64,000 nucleotides of DNA from Pseudisothecium myosuroides (lineage: Eukaryota; Streptophyta; Bryopsida; Hypnales; Lembophyllaceae), in the NCBI GenBank assembly GCA_951799445.1, contig OX637293.1:13206001-13270000 (forward strand), read 5' to 3'. Shown here in pieces: positions 9,833-19,949 of the stretch. A program made the translations under genes and the position numbers. How positions within the stretch are numbered: position 1 is the stretch's first letter; every line of letters begins with the position of its first letter. Under the pieces are notes generated by a model that worked only from the letters and a program-made list of their open reading frames with translations, did no database searches and was not told where the DNA came from.

Positions 9833-12295
9833 TTAATAATCGTAACCAGTTAATGGTTTAGACGCCCAGAAACCAACAAGCCATGGTTTAGAGAAGAGTG
9901 GTGGCAGAGATACCTGGCCAGTGGGTGGTTGCTCTTTGTTATCAGGCGTGGTAGGTGCTGCAGGACTTACCAGTGGCTGCAGCTCGTCCTCCTCCTGCCC
10001 CCGTGGCACTTCTAGGGCCCTTACTTGCTGCTGCCAAGCGTGCGGAGCATTGTGTATTCCGTACGGGATGACTCCAACAGAGGCCGTTGCTACCTCGTGC
10101 ATAGCCGACAAGGTCTGGGCAATCTCTTCCTCGTTGGTCAGCTCTAGGACTTCTTCCCATTCGCCATGTATTCCCGAAATCCACCCCTCTGGAGGATGAC
10201 AGTTGAATGGGAAATCGCGGATCGCAATAGGGTCGTTGTCCTCGTCACTGAGATAGTCCCCTGGTTGCGGGTCACCATCTTCAATCTCTTGGAGTTGGCA
10301 GCGCATCGGCTCGGACGTGTTTGGAATGGACCTTAGCGCAGGTAGTACCATGTTTGAAGTTGGGGGTAGATCTTCGCCCATGACGTGGGAGGGGTTGCTG
10401 GGCGCGACCAATGTTCCTCCCGTGTTGCAGTAATGGATTCTAGGAGGTGCAGAGCAACGGGAACATGTGATTTGGAGCGGCCCGCGTCGGTGGGGAAGAG
10501 TGATACCTGAAGTCATGACTGTGAAGGCTGTCCGCGTCCCCTCAGGACCGAGTTGCAGCCAACGTGGTAGCCGTGGAGCAACTATTCGGTGTGGGACGTG
10601 CCGGACTCGGCGGTCGTCTCCAAGGTGGTGGTTGGCATTTGCCCTAACCTCGTGGTTGGGTATCATGCTCTGGCCGGATTCTGGTGTAGGAGCTAACTCG
10701 GCTTCATTCTTGGGATCCAAGCTATCGGTGGAGACTTCGATAGCTGTACTTTGCGCGATGCTTGGATCGTTTTGAATTGCGGAGGTGCAGATGATGACCA
10801 ACGCATCTTCGCTGGAGTTTGGGTGCTCTTGAAGCCATTCCTCAAATGGCGTATTGTCTTCCAATCCATACAGACCTAAGCCTAAGCATTTCATCTTACC
10901 TAGGTCAGTGGTTGCCGAGGCCTGCATAGTTTGGATGGTGGTGTATACGAACTCTTGGGGCCCCCGTAGAGCTGGGTCATTGGAGACAATTGGTATCTTC
11001 GTCCTTGCCTCGTTTGGCCCGTAGGTGAAGGTGGGCTGGGCCTTCCCCGAGTCTCCTACCCCGCCACATTGGCGAAGGAACCCCCGACCCAAGAGTAATG
11101 GGTAGAGACTGGTGGCCTCCTCGTCGAGTGGCAAGATTTCAAAGGTGACAATGTAATCGACTCCCCCGGTCTGAATCCGGAGGTCTTTGATTCGGCCAAT
11201 GGTCTTGACCAATCGCTGATCAACGCATTTGAGGGTCACGCAAGAAGGGTGCGTAATCTCTAGACCTAACTTGCGCATAGTATAGGCTGGCATGATGTTG
11301 ACGCCGCTGCCGTCATCCACTAGGGTCCGGGGGATGATTTTGTCAACTATTTCGACCTCAATCTCCACCGCTTCGAAGCTCTCCAAGGTGGTTTGAAGGT
11401 TCTTGCGGGACGTTTTGACTAGTGGGGTAGACTCTTCAAGGTCAGACTCCAGCTCTTCGGGGGTGACTTGGGACGCAACTCGGTTGACAGAGGCAAGCTT
11501 AGGAGCGCAGGGAATGGTGGCCCCCTCCTTTAGCTGCTTGCGTAAGGCAGGAGAGGTCTCATCCAGCTGTCCAAAGGAAATGTTTGCTTTGGTGTGTGCC
11601 AAGTCCCCCCACAAGTCATACGGGCCAGAAGGGTTGTTAATCCTTCGACTTTTTGGCCTATGGGAAAGAACAATGGGAGGGAAGGTATCCCCCCGCTGGA
11701 CGAATCGGTATTCATTTTTGTCCATTTCAATGCGAGTGGGGAGATTCTCATGGGAGCGCACTTCCTTTGCAATGTCCCTTAGTGTACTCTGGAGGTCAGA
11801 GAACTGAGAGGAATCTTGGGACAATTTAAGGGGGATGCCACTATGGGAACTAGAGTCAGGGGAATCTATATTCACAAGCTCGGGCAGTGGAGGAGGGATT
11901 GTTTGGGCCCCTCCCCTCGTGACTACAAGAGCAGGTAACACCTCTTGGCTTGTAATCTCCTTCACCGGTTTGACTTCCTCTGATTCAACTGCGACGTACA
12001 TACTCTGGTAGCATTCTTGAATCCTTGTCAAGGATTCTGCCATGATGGCTGCTGCAAGTCTCGCATCTTGCGTCACCTGAGGGAGAAGGGCCGAGTTTAA
12101 TGGAATGGTCCCTTTTTGTTCCTCCAAGGTCTCGATTTCTTCTAGGTCTAGGAGACTACTGAGATCGCCTACTGCTTCAAAAGTTTGGACGCATAGTCCA
12201 TACAGCCCAACTGCACAAGCACCTATCGCGCTCCAACGTTTCCCCATTGGGGACGGCTGTTGGTGAAAGGCGATGGAAACCGCGCCTCGAAGCAA
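9833..12295 (-). CDS. Gag C-terminal region plus retropepsin-like aspartic protease
   Basis: An 820-codon open frame on the minus strand. The first ATG is at 12247 (residue 17); the frame is closed by TAA just upstream, so the gag N-terminus seems to be in another frame (12522-12223). Residues 318-415 look like a retropepsin domain: VDDGSG at 326-331 is the catalytic D-x-G-S type motif, followed by a LLGRGFLRQ segment at 401-409 equivalent to the second conserved hydrophobic-Gly motif. The remainder is low in recognisable features, with a Pro/Glu-rich tail. It would process the element polyprotein during particle maturation. There is no reverse transcriptase downstream. Ty3/gypsy assignment rests on the protease and the primer-site context. 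Confidence 0.7.
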   Translation of the reverse strand: MLRGAVSIAFHQQPSPMGKRWSAIGACAVGLYGLCVQTFEAVGDLSSLLDLEEIETLEEQKGTIPLNSALLPQVTQDARLAAAIMAESLTRIQECYQSMYVAVESEEVKPVKEITSQEVLPALVVTRGGAQTIPPPLPELVNIDSPDSSSHSGIPLKLSQDSSQFSDLQSTLRDIAKEVRSHENLPTRIEMDKNEYRFVQRGDTFPPIVLSHRPKSRRINNPSGPYDLWGDLAHTKANISFGQLDETSPALRKQLKEGATIPCAPKLASVNRVASQVTPEELESDLEESTPLVKTSRKNLQTTLESFEAVEIEVEIVDKIIPRTLVDDGSGVNIMPAYTMRKLGLEITHPSCVTLKCVDQRLVKTIGRIKDLRIQTGGVDYIVTFEILPLDEEATSLYPLLLGRGFLRQCGGVGDSGKAQPTFTYGPNEARTKIPIVSNDPALRGPQEFVYTTIQTMQASATTDLGKMKCLGLGLYGLEDNTPFEEWLQEHPNSSEDALVIICTSAIQNDPSIAQSTAIEVSTDSLDPKNEAELAPTPESGQSMIPNHEVRANANHHLGDDRRVRHVPHRIVAPRLPRWLQLGPEGTRTAFTVMTSGITLPHRRGPLQITCSRCSAPPRIHYCNTGGTLVAPSNPSHVMGEDLPPTSNMVLPALRSIPNTSEPMRCQLQEIEDGDPQPGDYLSDEDNDPIAIRDFPFNCHPPEGWISGIHGEWEEVLELTNEEEIAQTLSAMHEVATASVGVIPYGIHNAPHAWQQQVRALEVPRGQEEDELQPLVSPAAPTTPDNKEQPPTGQVSLPPLFSKPWLVGFWASKPLTGYDY

Positions 12296-12522
12296 TCTTT
12301 AATGAAGAGCTTCTCGTAATTCCACAAGGCCAATACAATGACCCAGTAGTCTACCAAATGATGGGTGAATTGGTGAATAGGGCCTCCAAATGACCTAGCT
12401 GTGACTGCGTAGGCAATTGACGGGGTGTACCGGTTTAAATCGTGCAGGTAGAGTTGGGCCAGGTAGTACCAGAACTCAAAGGAGAACCTTAATGTTCTTG
12501 GGCCGGTGAGCAAGTCTCTCAA
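12223..12522 (-). CDS. Gag N-terminal fragment, frameshifted from the main ORF
   Basis: A 99-codon ORF directly upstream of, and overlapping by about 70 bp, the 820-codon frame. It is rich in Tyr, Trp and His (FWYYLAQLYLHDLNRY), typical of gag-like capsid segments in plant retrotransposons, though I cannot name the family. It lies about 200 bp downstream of the primer-site-like sequence in the same strand. The change of frame at the overlap could be a degenerative indel or programmed frameshifting. Confidence 0.4.
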   Translation of the reverse strand: MRDLLTGPRTLRFSFEFWYYLAQLYLHDLNRYTPSIAYAVTARSFGGPIHQFTHHLVDYWVIVLALWNYEKLFIKDCFEARFPSPFTNSRPQWGNVGAR

Positions 12523-12724
12523 GGCGAGGGCCCAACTGTTTCACCCGTTACCAGCGGCCAACTCAACACCTGAGTAGCATCTGAGGGGGAAGCCTCGGAA
12601 GTTGGCGTCCCAAGCCTCCAGCTTAGAATCGCCTCTAATATGAGAAAATGGCTCAGATATTCCCGAGTCAAAGTCCTTCACATGCAACACTTGTTAGTCA
12701 ACATGCATTTGTAACCTAATGTTT

Positions 12725-12750
12725 TCAACTCCCGGCAGACGCACCAAAAC
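12725..12750 (-). promoter_or_regulatory. Primer-binding-site-like sequence
   Basis: Immediately inside the LTR terminus, the minus strand reads TTTTGGTGCGTCTGCCGGGA. It resembles the TGGCGCCGTTGCCGGGGA-type primer sites that plant Athila/Tat/Ogre Ty3/gypsy elements use with a tRNA 3' end. It fixes the direction of the element as leftward and makes 12751-21238 the 5' LTR. Confidence 0.65.
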
Positions 12751-13129
12751 TGTGGGCGCAAGATTACCCACCCTAGGTAATAAAGCGAACACCGACCAGG
12801 TTCTATGCCTTTATCCACAATTTTTAATATATGGGGGTGATGTGAGCGCGGTCCACTGTGCCTTCCAAGCAATGGATCTTTTTTGCTAATTTTTCCTAAG
12901 TGTCGTGGATCGCAGCGAATAATTAGAATGCATGTAATAACTCACAAGGTAACTACAAGCTCAGGGATAATGGTAAACTTCTAACTCCCTAACTATCTAT
13001 CCTATGTCGAGGGTCGACTGGATAGTTGGCGTCATTTCTAACGTCCCTAACTACGTAAAAAAGGGGAACCCCTATGTTCCTTCCATGAACCCCTAAGACT
13101 ATCTTGGGTTTCTAAGACTCCACCTAGAA

Positions 13130-14060
13130 GTTCTACTTGTAAGAGCTACCCCTAGAGTTCCAACTTTGGAATGTAACTCTAGATTTTACTTCTTTAACTT
13201 GATTCTTAAATATTAACTACCGACTTGTGCTCGATGTTTTGACTTTTGCCTCTAGGTTTCTATTTCTAAATTAACTCTAAGAATTACCCTTGAATTTTAA
13301 CTCTATGTTTTAACCTTTAACTCTAAGTTTTTACTCCTAAATTAACTCTAAGATTTACCCTTGAATTTTAACTCTATGTTTTAACGTTTAACTCTAAGTT
13401 TTTACTCCTAAATTAACTCTAAACTATACCCTTGAATTTTAACTCTAGGTTTTTGACTTCTAACTCTAAATTTTACTTCTAGAATTAATTCTAAATTTTA
13501 GCCTCTAGGTTTGACTATACGTTTTTACTTTGACTCTCGATTTTTTCTACTTCCAACAACTAACTCTAAGATTTACCCTCTAAATCTAACTTTAACTTTT
13601 CACTTTTCACTTTAGCTTTTTACTCTAACTTTTTACTTCCCCCCTTGACTCTAAAGTTTAACCTTTAAATTTAATCTTAACTTTTGACTTTTGACTTTTG
13701 ACTTTCTACTTCCAACTTTAATCCTATCGTTTTAATCCTAGATGAACTCTAAATGTTACCCCAAGTTTTGACTTCTACTTTTTACTCTATTCCAAACTCA
13801 AAAATCTACTTCCTAAGTTGATTTTCAATTCTACTGTTGACCTCTACTTTCTACTCTAATTTTTGACTCCCTAATCAACTCTAAACTCTTACATGAACCT
13901 ACCCTAAGATTTGACTTGAGAGTTGAAACCTCTAAGTTAAAGTTCTAAATTAATTCTATTTTTTAACTCCCCAAAGTTAACTCTAGATTTTGACCTTAGA
14001 AGTTTAACTTTTAAAAAGTAAAAGTGTAAATTGATTCTAATTCTAATTGCTAATTAATCC
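13130..14060. repeat. Degenerate TTAACTCTAAGTTTTTACTC repeats in the LTR
   Basis: A run of imperfect 20-40 bp repeats built from AACTCTA, TTTTGACTT and TTTTACTCC. The same array is seen at 28320-29290 and, inverted, at 490-1250. It is strongly strand-asymmetric (pyrimidine-rich on the plus strand of this copy) and lies in the transcribed part of the LTR. Confidence 0.65.
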
Positions 14061-15764
14061 CTAATTTTAATCCTAAATTCTCCTTCTAATTTAAACCTAA
14101 TTTCCGTCCATGGTTCTTTTTGGATGAAATTTTATTCAAAATTCCTCCGTCCTACCCCCTACTGCTTAACTTAGCCTAACGCGGTCAGTTTACGGTCAAA
14201 TCTTAATTATAAGTTGTTTTTGGAAACCTCTATTCCTAATCTATCAACTTTTGAATCTAAACTTCTAATTTACACTAATCTCGGATGCTAATCACGCTCT
14301 AAGGGCAGATTAGGAAAATAAATGCTAATTAGGGAGAAACATCAAAGATTAAATCAAAAACTCACCTCTTCACTATTGGTGTCGGAAATGACTTCGTCCA
14401 CGTCCACGTATACATCCTCACGCTCCATGGTAGATTTTGGCTTTGTTTTGAATTTTTTCCGAGCTCACCGCTTATTGAGAAAATATTACAATTTTTGATG
14501 ATCTAAACTCCCTCTTTCCCTTCCTCCTTTCTTTTCTTTATTCCTCTTTCTTCTACACTAGCTGTCGCAGCACAGAGTAAGCGAATTCCCTGTTATACTC
14601 CCAAAAACCACTTTAAAGCATAACAAAATGACTCTAAAGATCGAACCCACGAGATTCTGTGAAGTGTCTAGCTCTATTCCCAACTTAAGCTCAGTCAGTA
14701 TCCAATTTCTCCTTTCCGGTCCTAGATCTAAAATCGGAAACAACAACACACCGAAAACAACGACCAGACCTCTCTCTATTTCTTCCGGCCTGTCAAGCTA
14801 TTCGGTCCTGTCAAACTACCAAAACCCAGGATCCTACCACTTCTGATCCTGGAACTCCTCTAGACCGATCCGATCCGGTCCTTTCACACGTACTCTCACT
14901 CTACTCCGGTTTAGTTTAGCCTCTGTTTCACCATCAGAGGGTTCGCCGCTTGCTTTTGAGAGTGGCAGGCCCGCCACTCCTTCCGTGACTTATAGTGGTT
15001 GAAGACCCACTTCTCTAATCCACTACTTCCTACACTAGCGCGGATCCGGTTTGATCTCTCACAGCCACCCGGACAGCGATCCGGTTGGCAGGTCACACAA
15101 AGACCCCCCGTACGATCCTCTCATACTACGACGACCTTGATGCCAAGTTCCCCTCCGTGCAAAGTCAGGTGGTTACAAGCGAACTCGTCCGTTCCAACAT
15201 CAACTAAAGTCCTTCCGTTTACCAACTAGGGCAGCGAGACCTCACGGGAGATCGGGCACTCAACTGGATTTCCTATCCAGGAGCTCTAGCGCGACTAAGG
15301 ACTCCTTCCCTATCCGCCTAGCCTAACAACGGCTTTCTCGCCCAGAATCGTGAACTGTAGAAGCGCTGAGGAACTGAAATCCGCTCCCAACACTTAGAAT
15401 ACCCACTCACATGCACATAAGAGCAAAACAAACACGCCAAGGGGAGAAATCTCTCTAGAATCTGTACACATTTTCCTAACTCCTCATCAAAACAGCTCTG
15501 CCGCGCGCGGGAGAGACGTACAACAAGCAATCAATAGAAAATGCACAAAAACTCAAGGGAAAAGATTCCCAGTCTCCTTCGCAGAGACTGACTATATACA
15601 TTTTAAAACTCAAAAAGTCAACATAAAGCGGCCCGGAAAGTCCGCGCGGAACTTTCGGTCCCCGCCGAGCCAGCCAGACCGGAAAACATCCGATCCAGAC
15701 CAGACACATCCGGATCAAATCCGGTCCGGTCCTAACTAACAAATATTTACAACTAAAATCCTAA

Positions 15765-17534
15765 CTACCCTACCATAACCGGATCTACTCCTTGATCCGT
15801 TTCTTCGTCCATGACTTGGTCTTCGCCTTGGTGCACGCTCTGTTCTTGATCCTCACCCTGATCTGGGGTCAGATCCATACTTTGATCTTTCCCTGGGTTT
15901 AGTGTGGGACTTCTGGGCGGTTCCGTTCCAAGTTGCTCAAAAACGTCCGTCAGGTTCCGGTTCCGCTCCCCTGTTTCACGTTCTGGGAGATCCGGTGACG
16001 AATCCAGGTTGATGGTGTGCGCGAGTTTCCTCCCACTCTTCTTGGACTGGGGAGTCCGATCCTTTCCTTCCGTTGGAATGCCCACATTCGGAAAAGATCC
16101 GGGCATTGAAAGGTCGGACAGATGGAACGACCGTGACAACGTCACTCCGTTCAGCTTCCTGCTGCTCTCCTCCATCCGGTTTGCAGCCTCTCGCGCGTCC
16201 ATCATGACTAACTCCACCTTTTTGGAGTAGTCTGTCAAAATCCGGACCAACCTGGTCTCGGATATCTTATTCTCCTTGAGGACTCCCTCGTCAAACAACT
16301 TTGACTTGGTGATGGCCTCTCCGGTTGCCCCGAACGTGGCCTTCACGTCCTCCGCTACCTTCCGGGTAGCCTCTGCCATCTCCCGGGTGGTAGCCATGTC
16401 CTCCTTGAGGAGCAACATTTCCGTCTTCAATGACTCGTTCTCCTCCTGGAGTCGTCGGATCTCCGCCTCTTGCTTCCGGATCTCATCCGGGCTGGAGATA
16501 AAATCTGCAACCACTCCTGCCAGGTTGCTGTTTACTGGTGCTCCCACCAGCTCGCTGATCTGATTCAGAATCAGCTTCTTCACCGTCCAGTCTGCTCGCA
16601 CATCACTCAGGATGTTGACCAGCTGGTTGAACGGATCCGTCGGATCCGATCCGGAAGGACCCGGTTCTTCAGAAACCGGTTTCTTCCCTGGGCTGGAGGT
16701 CTCAACCGGAGGGGTTGGGGTTCCTCTCCGGTTAGGAGGCGTCGTTTTCTGCCGCTTGTGCTGCGGCCGGTGTAGCTCCACCTCTTCTTCTTCTTCCTCC
16801 TCGGAACCGGATACTTCTTCCTGTACTTCTTCTTCCGATTCCGATTCCCCATATTTCAGGAGTGACTCATGCATCTTCCACTCCTTCTCCTCCGTATCCG
16901 TGAGGAGTTGATGGTGCTTGTACAGATGGACGAGGTAGGGACTCAACGGAGTCGGTCTACTTCCTCCGATCTTCGGAATTAGCCGGTTGACCAGGTCGAA
17001 CAAAATCCTGGCCCAGTCCCCTTTCCGTTCCCCGCTCAGGGCTCCGAAAATGAGGTTTCCGATGGCGATGGTCACCCTCGTTGGCTTGTCCGGGTGGATG
17101 ATCGGAACCAGGAACTGGAGAAGGTTCCGATGGCGGTCGTCCAGACAGTCTGCCACCACGTGCCCATCCTTGGAGTCCACGTTGCACCGGAATTTCCCCC
17201 GAGTGTAACCCTCCTTCGAGGAGGCCATCCCTCGACCTCCAGACCGGAATTCGTACACGGCCTTCCACATCTCCTCCGTCCAACTGCCCGGACTTCCGCG
17301 GAGAGTTCTCTCAAACTGGTTGGAGAGCTTTCCGAGTAACTCTCGAATCATCTGCTCCTCCCTAAACCCCCAGGGTTTATCGATCAGTCCTCCGCAGCCC
17401 ATCTTGGCCAAATCCTCTATCAGGTTGTCCTTTTCCTTCTCGTCCGTTGGAATAACCGGACACACCTTCCGGAGTTTTACTTCTGCTGCGGAGGAACTGG
17501 ACGGCCCTGCTCTACTCTTACGGAGCTGAGGCAT
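15765..17534 (-). CDS. 589-aa protein of the 3.49-kb unit, gag-like or unknown
   Basis: Intact ORF; I choose the ATG at 17534 (MPQLRKSRAG), although the frame stays open 20 codons upstream. Counting from that ATG, residues 1-210 form a probably globular domain with Trp and Gly motifs (GSWTEEMW, a KPTRVTIAIGN segment). About 229-253 is a run of Glu/Ser, then a basic stretch (HKRQK) that could be a nuclear signal. About 350-400 is a predicted heptad coiled coil (EIRRLQEENESLKTE). The C-terminus is Asp/Gln-rich. No protease or polymerase motif is present. A structural (gag-like) role is plausible from domain style and from being the only ORF of an LTR-like unit, but I do not recognise the family. 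The other copy is frameshifted. Confidence 0.6.
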   Translation of the reverse strand: MPQLRKSRAGPSSSSAAEVKLRKVCPVIPTDEKEKDNLIEDLAKMGCGGLIDKPWGFREEQMIRELLGKLSNQFERTLRGSPGSWTEEMWKAVYEFRSGGRGMASSKEGYTRGKFRCNVDSKDGHVVADCLDDRHRNLLQFLVPIIHPDKPTRVTIAIGNLIFGALSGERKGDWARILFDLVNRLIPKIGGSRPTPLSPYLVHLYKHHQLLTDTEEKEWKMHESLLKYGESESEEEVQEEVSGSEEEEEEEVELHRPQHKRQKTTPPNRRGTPTPPVETSSPGKKPVSEEPGPSGSDPTDPFNQLVNILSDVRADWTVKKLILNQISELVGAPVNSNLAGVVADFISSPDEIRKQEAEIRRLQEENESLKTEMLLLKEDMATTREMAEATRKVAEDVKATFGATGEAITKSKLFDEGVLKENKISETRLVRILTDYSKKVELVMMDAREAANRMEESSRKLNGVTLSRSFHLSDLSMPGSFPNVGIPTEGKDRTPQSKKSGRKLAHTINLDSSPDLPERETGERNRNLTDVFEQLGTEPPRSPTLNPGKDQSMDLTPDQGEDQEQSVHQGEDQVMDEETDQGVDPVMVG

Positions 17535-17810
17535 GGACACGAACTGTGCTAAGCGGATCCTGACTGTGGCTACCTTTCCCTCTCCTAGCCGCACGTCCCG
17601 TTTCTCACCTTCGCTCTCCCGATCTCAACCGGAATACCTCTAAACCTGCAACGCACACTAAAGCGCTGCGCGCCCTAACACACTAACACGCACACACAAA
17701 CCAACTCAAAACAAGAAAGCAAAACGCTGGGAAGAGAGGCTAAGTACGCGCTGGAGCGAGATTTCCGCAAATGAAGATTGAAAAAGAGTGGCCACTGGAT
17801 TGGTCAGCCC

Positions 17811-17818
17811 ATATATAG
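17811..17818 (-). promoter_or_regulatory. TATA box of the 3.49-kb unit, copy 1
   Basis: Minus strand CTATATAT about 230 bp inside the right end of the unit and about 280 bp before the ORF start; position and flanks (GGCTGACCAATCCAGT downstream) match copy 2. Confidence 0.5.
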
Positions 17819-18054
17819 TCTAATCTGTCATCATGACCAAATCCGTTCCTGACCCATTCCGATCCAACTCAGATCCGTTCTAACTCTAATCCGGTTCAGA
17901 TTCAGATCAAATCCGGATTGTCATCTATTCCGTTCCATTAGTTAATTTCCGGTTATTGGTTATCTCCTACTTGAATCCGGATCCCAGATCACGGTTTCCG
18001 TTCCAAGATTTAGATAACTTACAAAAAACCAAAAATTTACTTTGCGACACTAGC

Positions 18055-19560
18055 ACTATTCCACCTAAGCTTTTATGAGTCTTACACTATGGTTTCAAAC
18101 TACGAGAAGGGTTTAAATGTTCTTCCTACCCTCTTACGCAACCTTGCTTTGTGTCATCCTAATCCTCCTCCCAACGGTTGCAAGGAGTTCTTCTAGATTT
18201 CCTACCTAATCTCCTAACTAGGCACTATTCATCGTCTCTCTCCTTTCCACTCCTATAACACATCCTTCTCCCTAATTTCCTTCCATTGTGTGTAGGTGTG
18301 AGTGGTGATGCAGGTTGGATCGGATGTTCTGTGCAGGTGGTGCGTGGAATGGCAACCTCTATTTTTCCCTCCTCCCTTTTGTATTTTTTGCCCTAATCCT
18401 ACTTCAACCCCACTTAGCACAAAATTAGTCCAACATGCTTTTGGTTTGGTTTGTCTTTGTTTGAGTTCTGGTTTGGGAAAACCAAAATAAAAAAAAAAAG
18501 AGAGAATCAGATTTTGGGGAGGAGCCCAAATGGCCCCAGCCCTCCTGCTGTACCGAGAGCTGCTGGCCTTCCCGGCTGGCTGGCTGGATGGGGGGGTCGG
18601 CCAATTAATTAAAAAAAATTTAATTAATTTTTTTTTTTTTGTTATGCTAATTTTGCCTGTTGGCTGGCTCGTTATGCTGGTCTGAAGTTGGCTGGCTCGT
18701 TATGCTGGTTCTGATGTTGGCTGGCTCGTATGCTGGTTCTGATGTTGGCTGGCCGTATGCTAGTTCTGGAAACTCAATTTCTGACTAAGGCTAAAAGACT
18801 GGAATTTTGGCTAAGGCTAAATAAAAAGACTATATTCTTGACTAAGGCTAAAAGACTGGATTTTTTGGGCTAAGGCTAAATAAAAGACAATATGCTTGAC
18901 TAAGGCTAAAGGGATTGGAAATTTGGCTAAGGCTAAATAAAAAGACTATTTTCTTGCTAACCTAGGGGAGGATGGACTTTAGGGGGTGCTAGATACACTA
19001 AGATTTTTTTGGGATACAACCAACTAAATAAACTTTGGGGAACAACCAAACTTCACTAAGTGCAAAAGAACCTACATATCTTGGAAGCTAAACTCTGGAG
19101 GTTTCCACAAAGGTCTTGGAAACTAGACTTTGGATCTAAACACGGGGGAGGTGCAAAGCTTCGCCGTGAAATTGGTTTCAACACCAACTTTAGGACTTCT
19201 AGACTCCTTGGAGGTTCAAAGCTCCGCCGTTTACACTTTTAACACACACTTTAGGACTTCTACTTTGTCACTAGTTCAAAGCTTCGCCGTTTCCAAGGGG
19301 GGTCCACACAATGAGAGAGACTTTAGAAGAGGGAAAAACTAAACTCTTAAAAAACAACCACACATGGGTTCAAAGCTTCGCCGTCCCGGAGGGGGGTCCA
19401 CTCAACAAGGAGAAGATTAGAAGAGGGTTGGGGATAACTTTAGAAAACATGCACAAAGGAGGTTCAAAGCTTCGCCGTCCCGAAGGGCGGTCCACTTAAC
19501 AAGGAGAAGGTTAGAAGAGGGTGTAAGAAAAAATACAAAGAGGAAAACACACAAGTTAGA
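18055..19560. repeat. Tandem repeats in the long leader of the LTR
   Basis: Three arrays follow each other: about 28-bp GTTGGCTGGCTCGTTATGCTG units (18655-18765), GGCTAAGGCTAAA...AAGACT units (18780-18960), and units of about 60 bp containing TTCAAAGCTTCGCCGT with GGGGGGTCCAC (19150-19500). The same order of arrays with different copy numbers is found at 30410-31280 in the solo LTR, so array length varies between copies. Confidence 0.6.
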
Positions 19561-19940
19561 CCACGTGGCAACACAAAGCTCACACACTAAAGGCCCTCCA
19601 AAGCGGCATCGCCAAGGTACGGTGGGGGGTGACTTTAGGATTAGTGCAAGATACAAAAAAAGACTCTTAAACTTCACAAGTTAGATCACAACACATACAA
19701 GAGGGAGAGAGAGGCTCTCTACTTACAACAAGGTACCAAAAACTTCACAAAAGAGTACACAAAGCAAGGTAGAAGGACCCCCAAGGACCTTCAAAGCTTG
19801 AAAATAAGCAACAATGGAACCAAAAGTGCTCCGAAAACACCATAGAGGTTTTTGGCTTTAAACGCCAAAATATCCAAAATAACTTGGACCCACGGACCCA
19901 AAACAAGAATTGGGGGTGTTCTAGAGAGAGAAATGGGGCC

Positions 19941-19949
19941 CTTATATAG
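19941..19949 (-). promoter_or_regulatory. TATA box of the 5-kb LTR
   Basis: Minus-strand CTATATAAG, conserved at the same place in the other LTR copies (2000-2008 and 31690-31698), preceded on that strand by TTGGGAAAC-type sequence and followed by GGCCCCATTTCTCTCTC. Confidence 0.5.

Larger units (their letters stand above)
3301..12750 (-). mobile_element. Internal region of a gag-protease LTR element, nested and lacking RT
   Basis: The region lies between two LTRs of the 5-kb family. It has a primer-binding-like site at its right end and gag plus aspartic protease coding on the minus strand at 12522-9833. No reverse transcriptase, RNase H or integrase motif was found on either strand. The left third holds small minus-strand ORFs (for example 4582-4238) without a recognisable domain and a 3.49-kb nested insertion (4827-8311). 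This is the layout of a non-autonomous Ty3/gypsy derivative that would rely on polymerase from elsewhere. Deletion of a pol region is an alternative explanation. Confidence 0.6.
14563..18049 (-). mobile_element. 3.49-kb TG..CA unit, copy 1 (target duplication CTAGC)
   Basis: Starts TGTCGCAGCACAG, ends TTTGCGACA; the last 7 bases mirror the first (TGTCGCA / TGCGACA). Perfect 5-bp duplications CTAGC flank it (14558-14562, 18050-18054), and the host LTR continues across it. No internal direct terminal repeats were seen. The structure fits a solo LTR or a complete LTR-like unit inserted by an integrase. It carries a TATA box and a 589-codon ORF in one transcription unit (minus strand). A cut-and-paste TIR element with 5-bp duplications is a less likely alternative. 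Confidence 0.8.
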
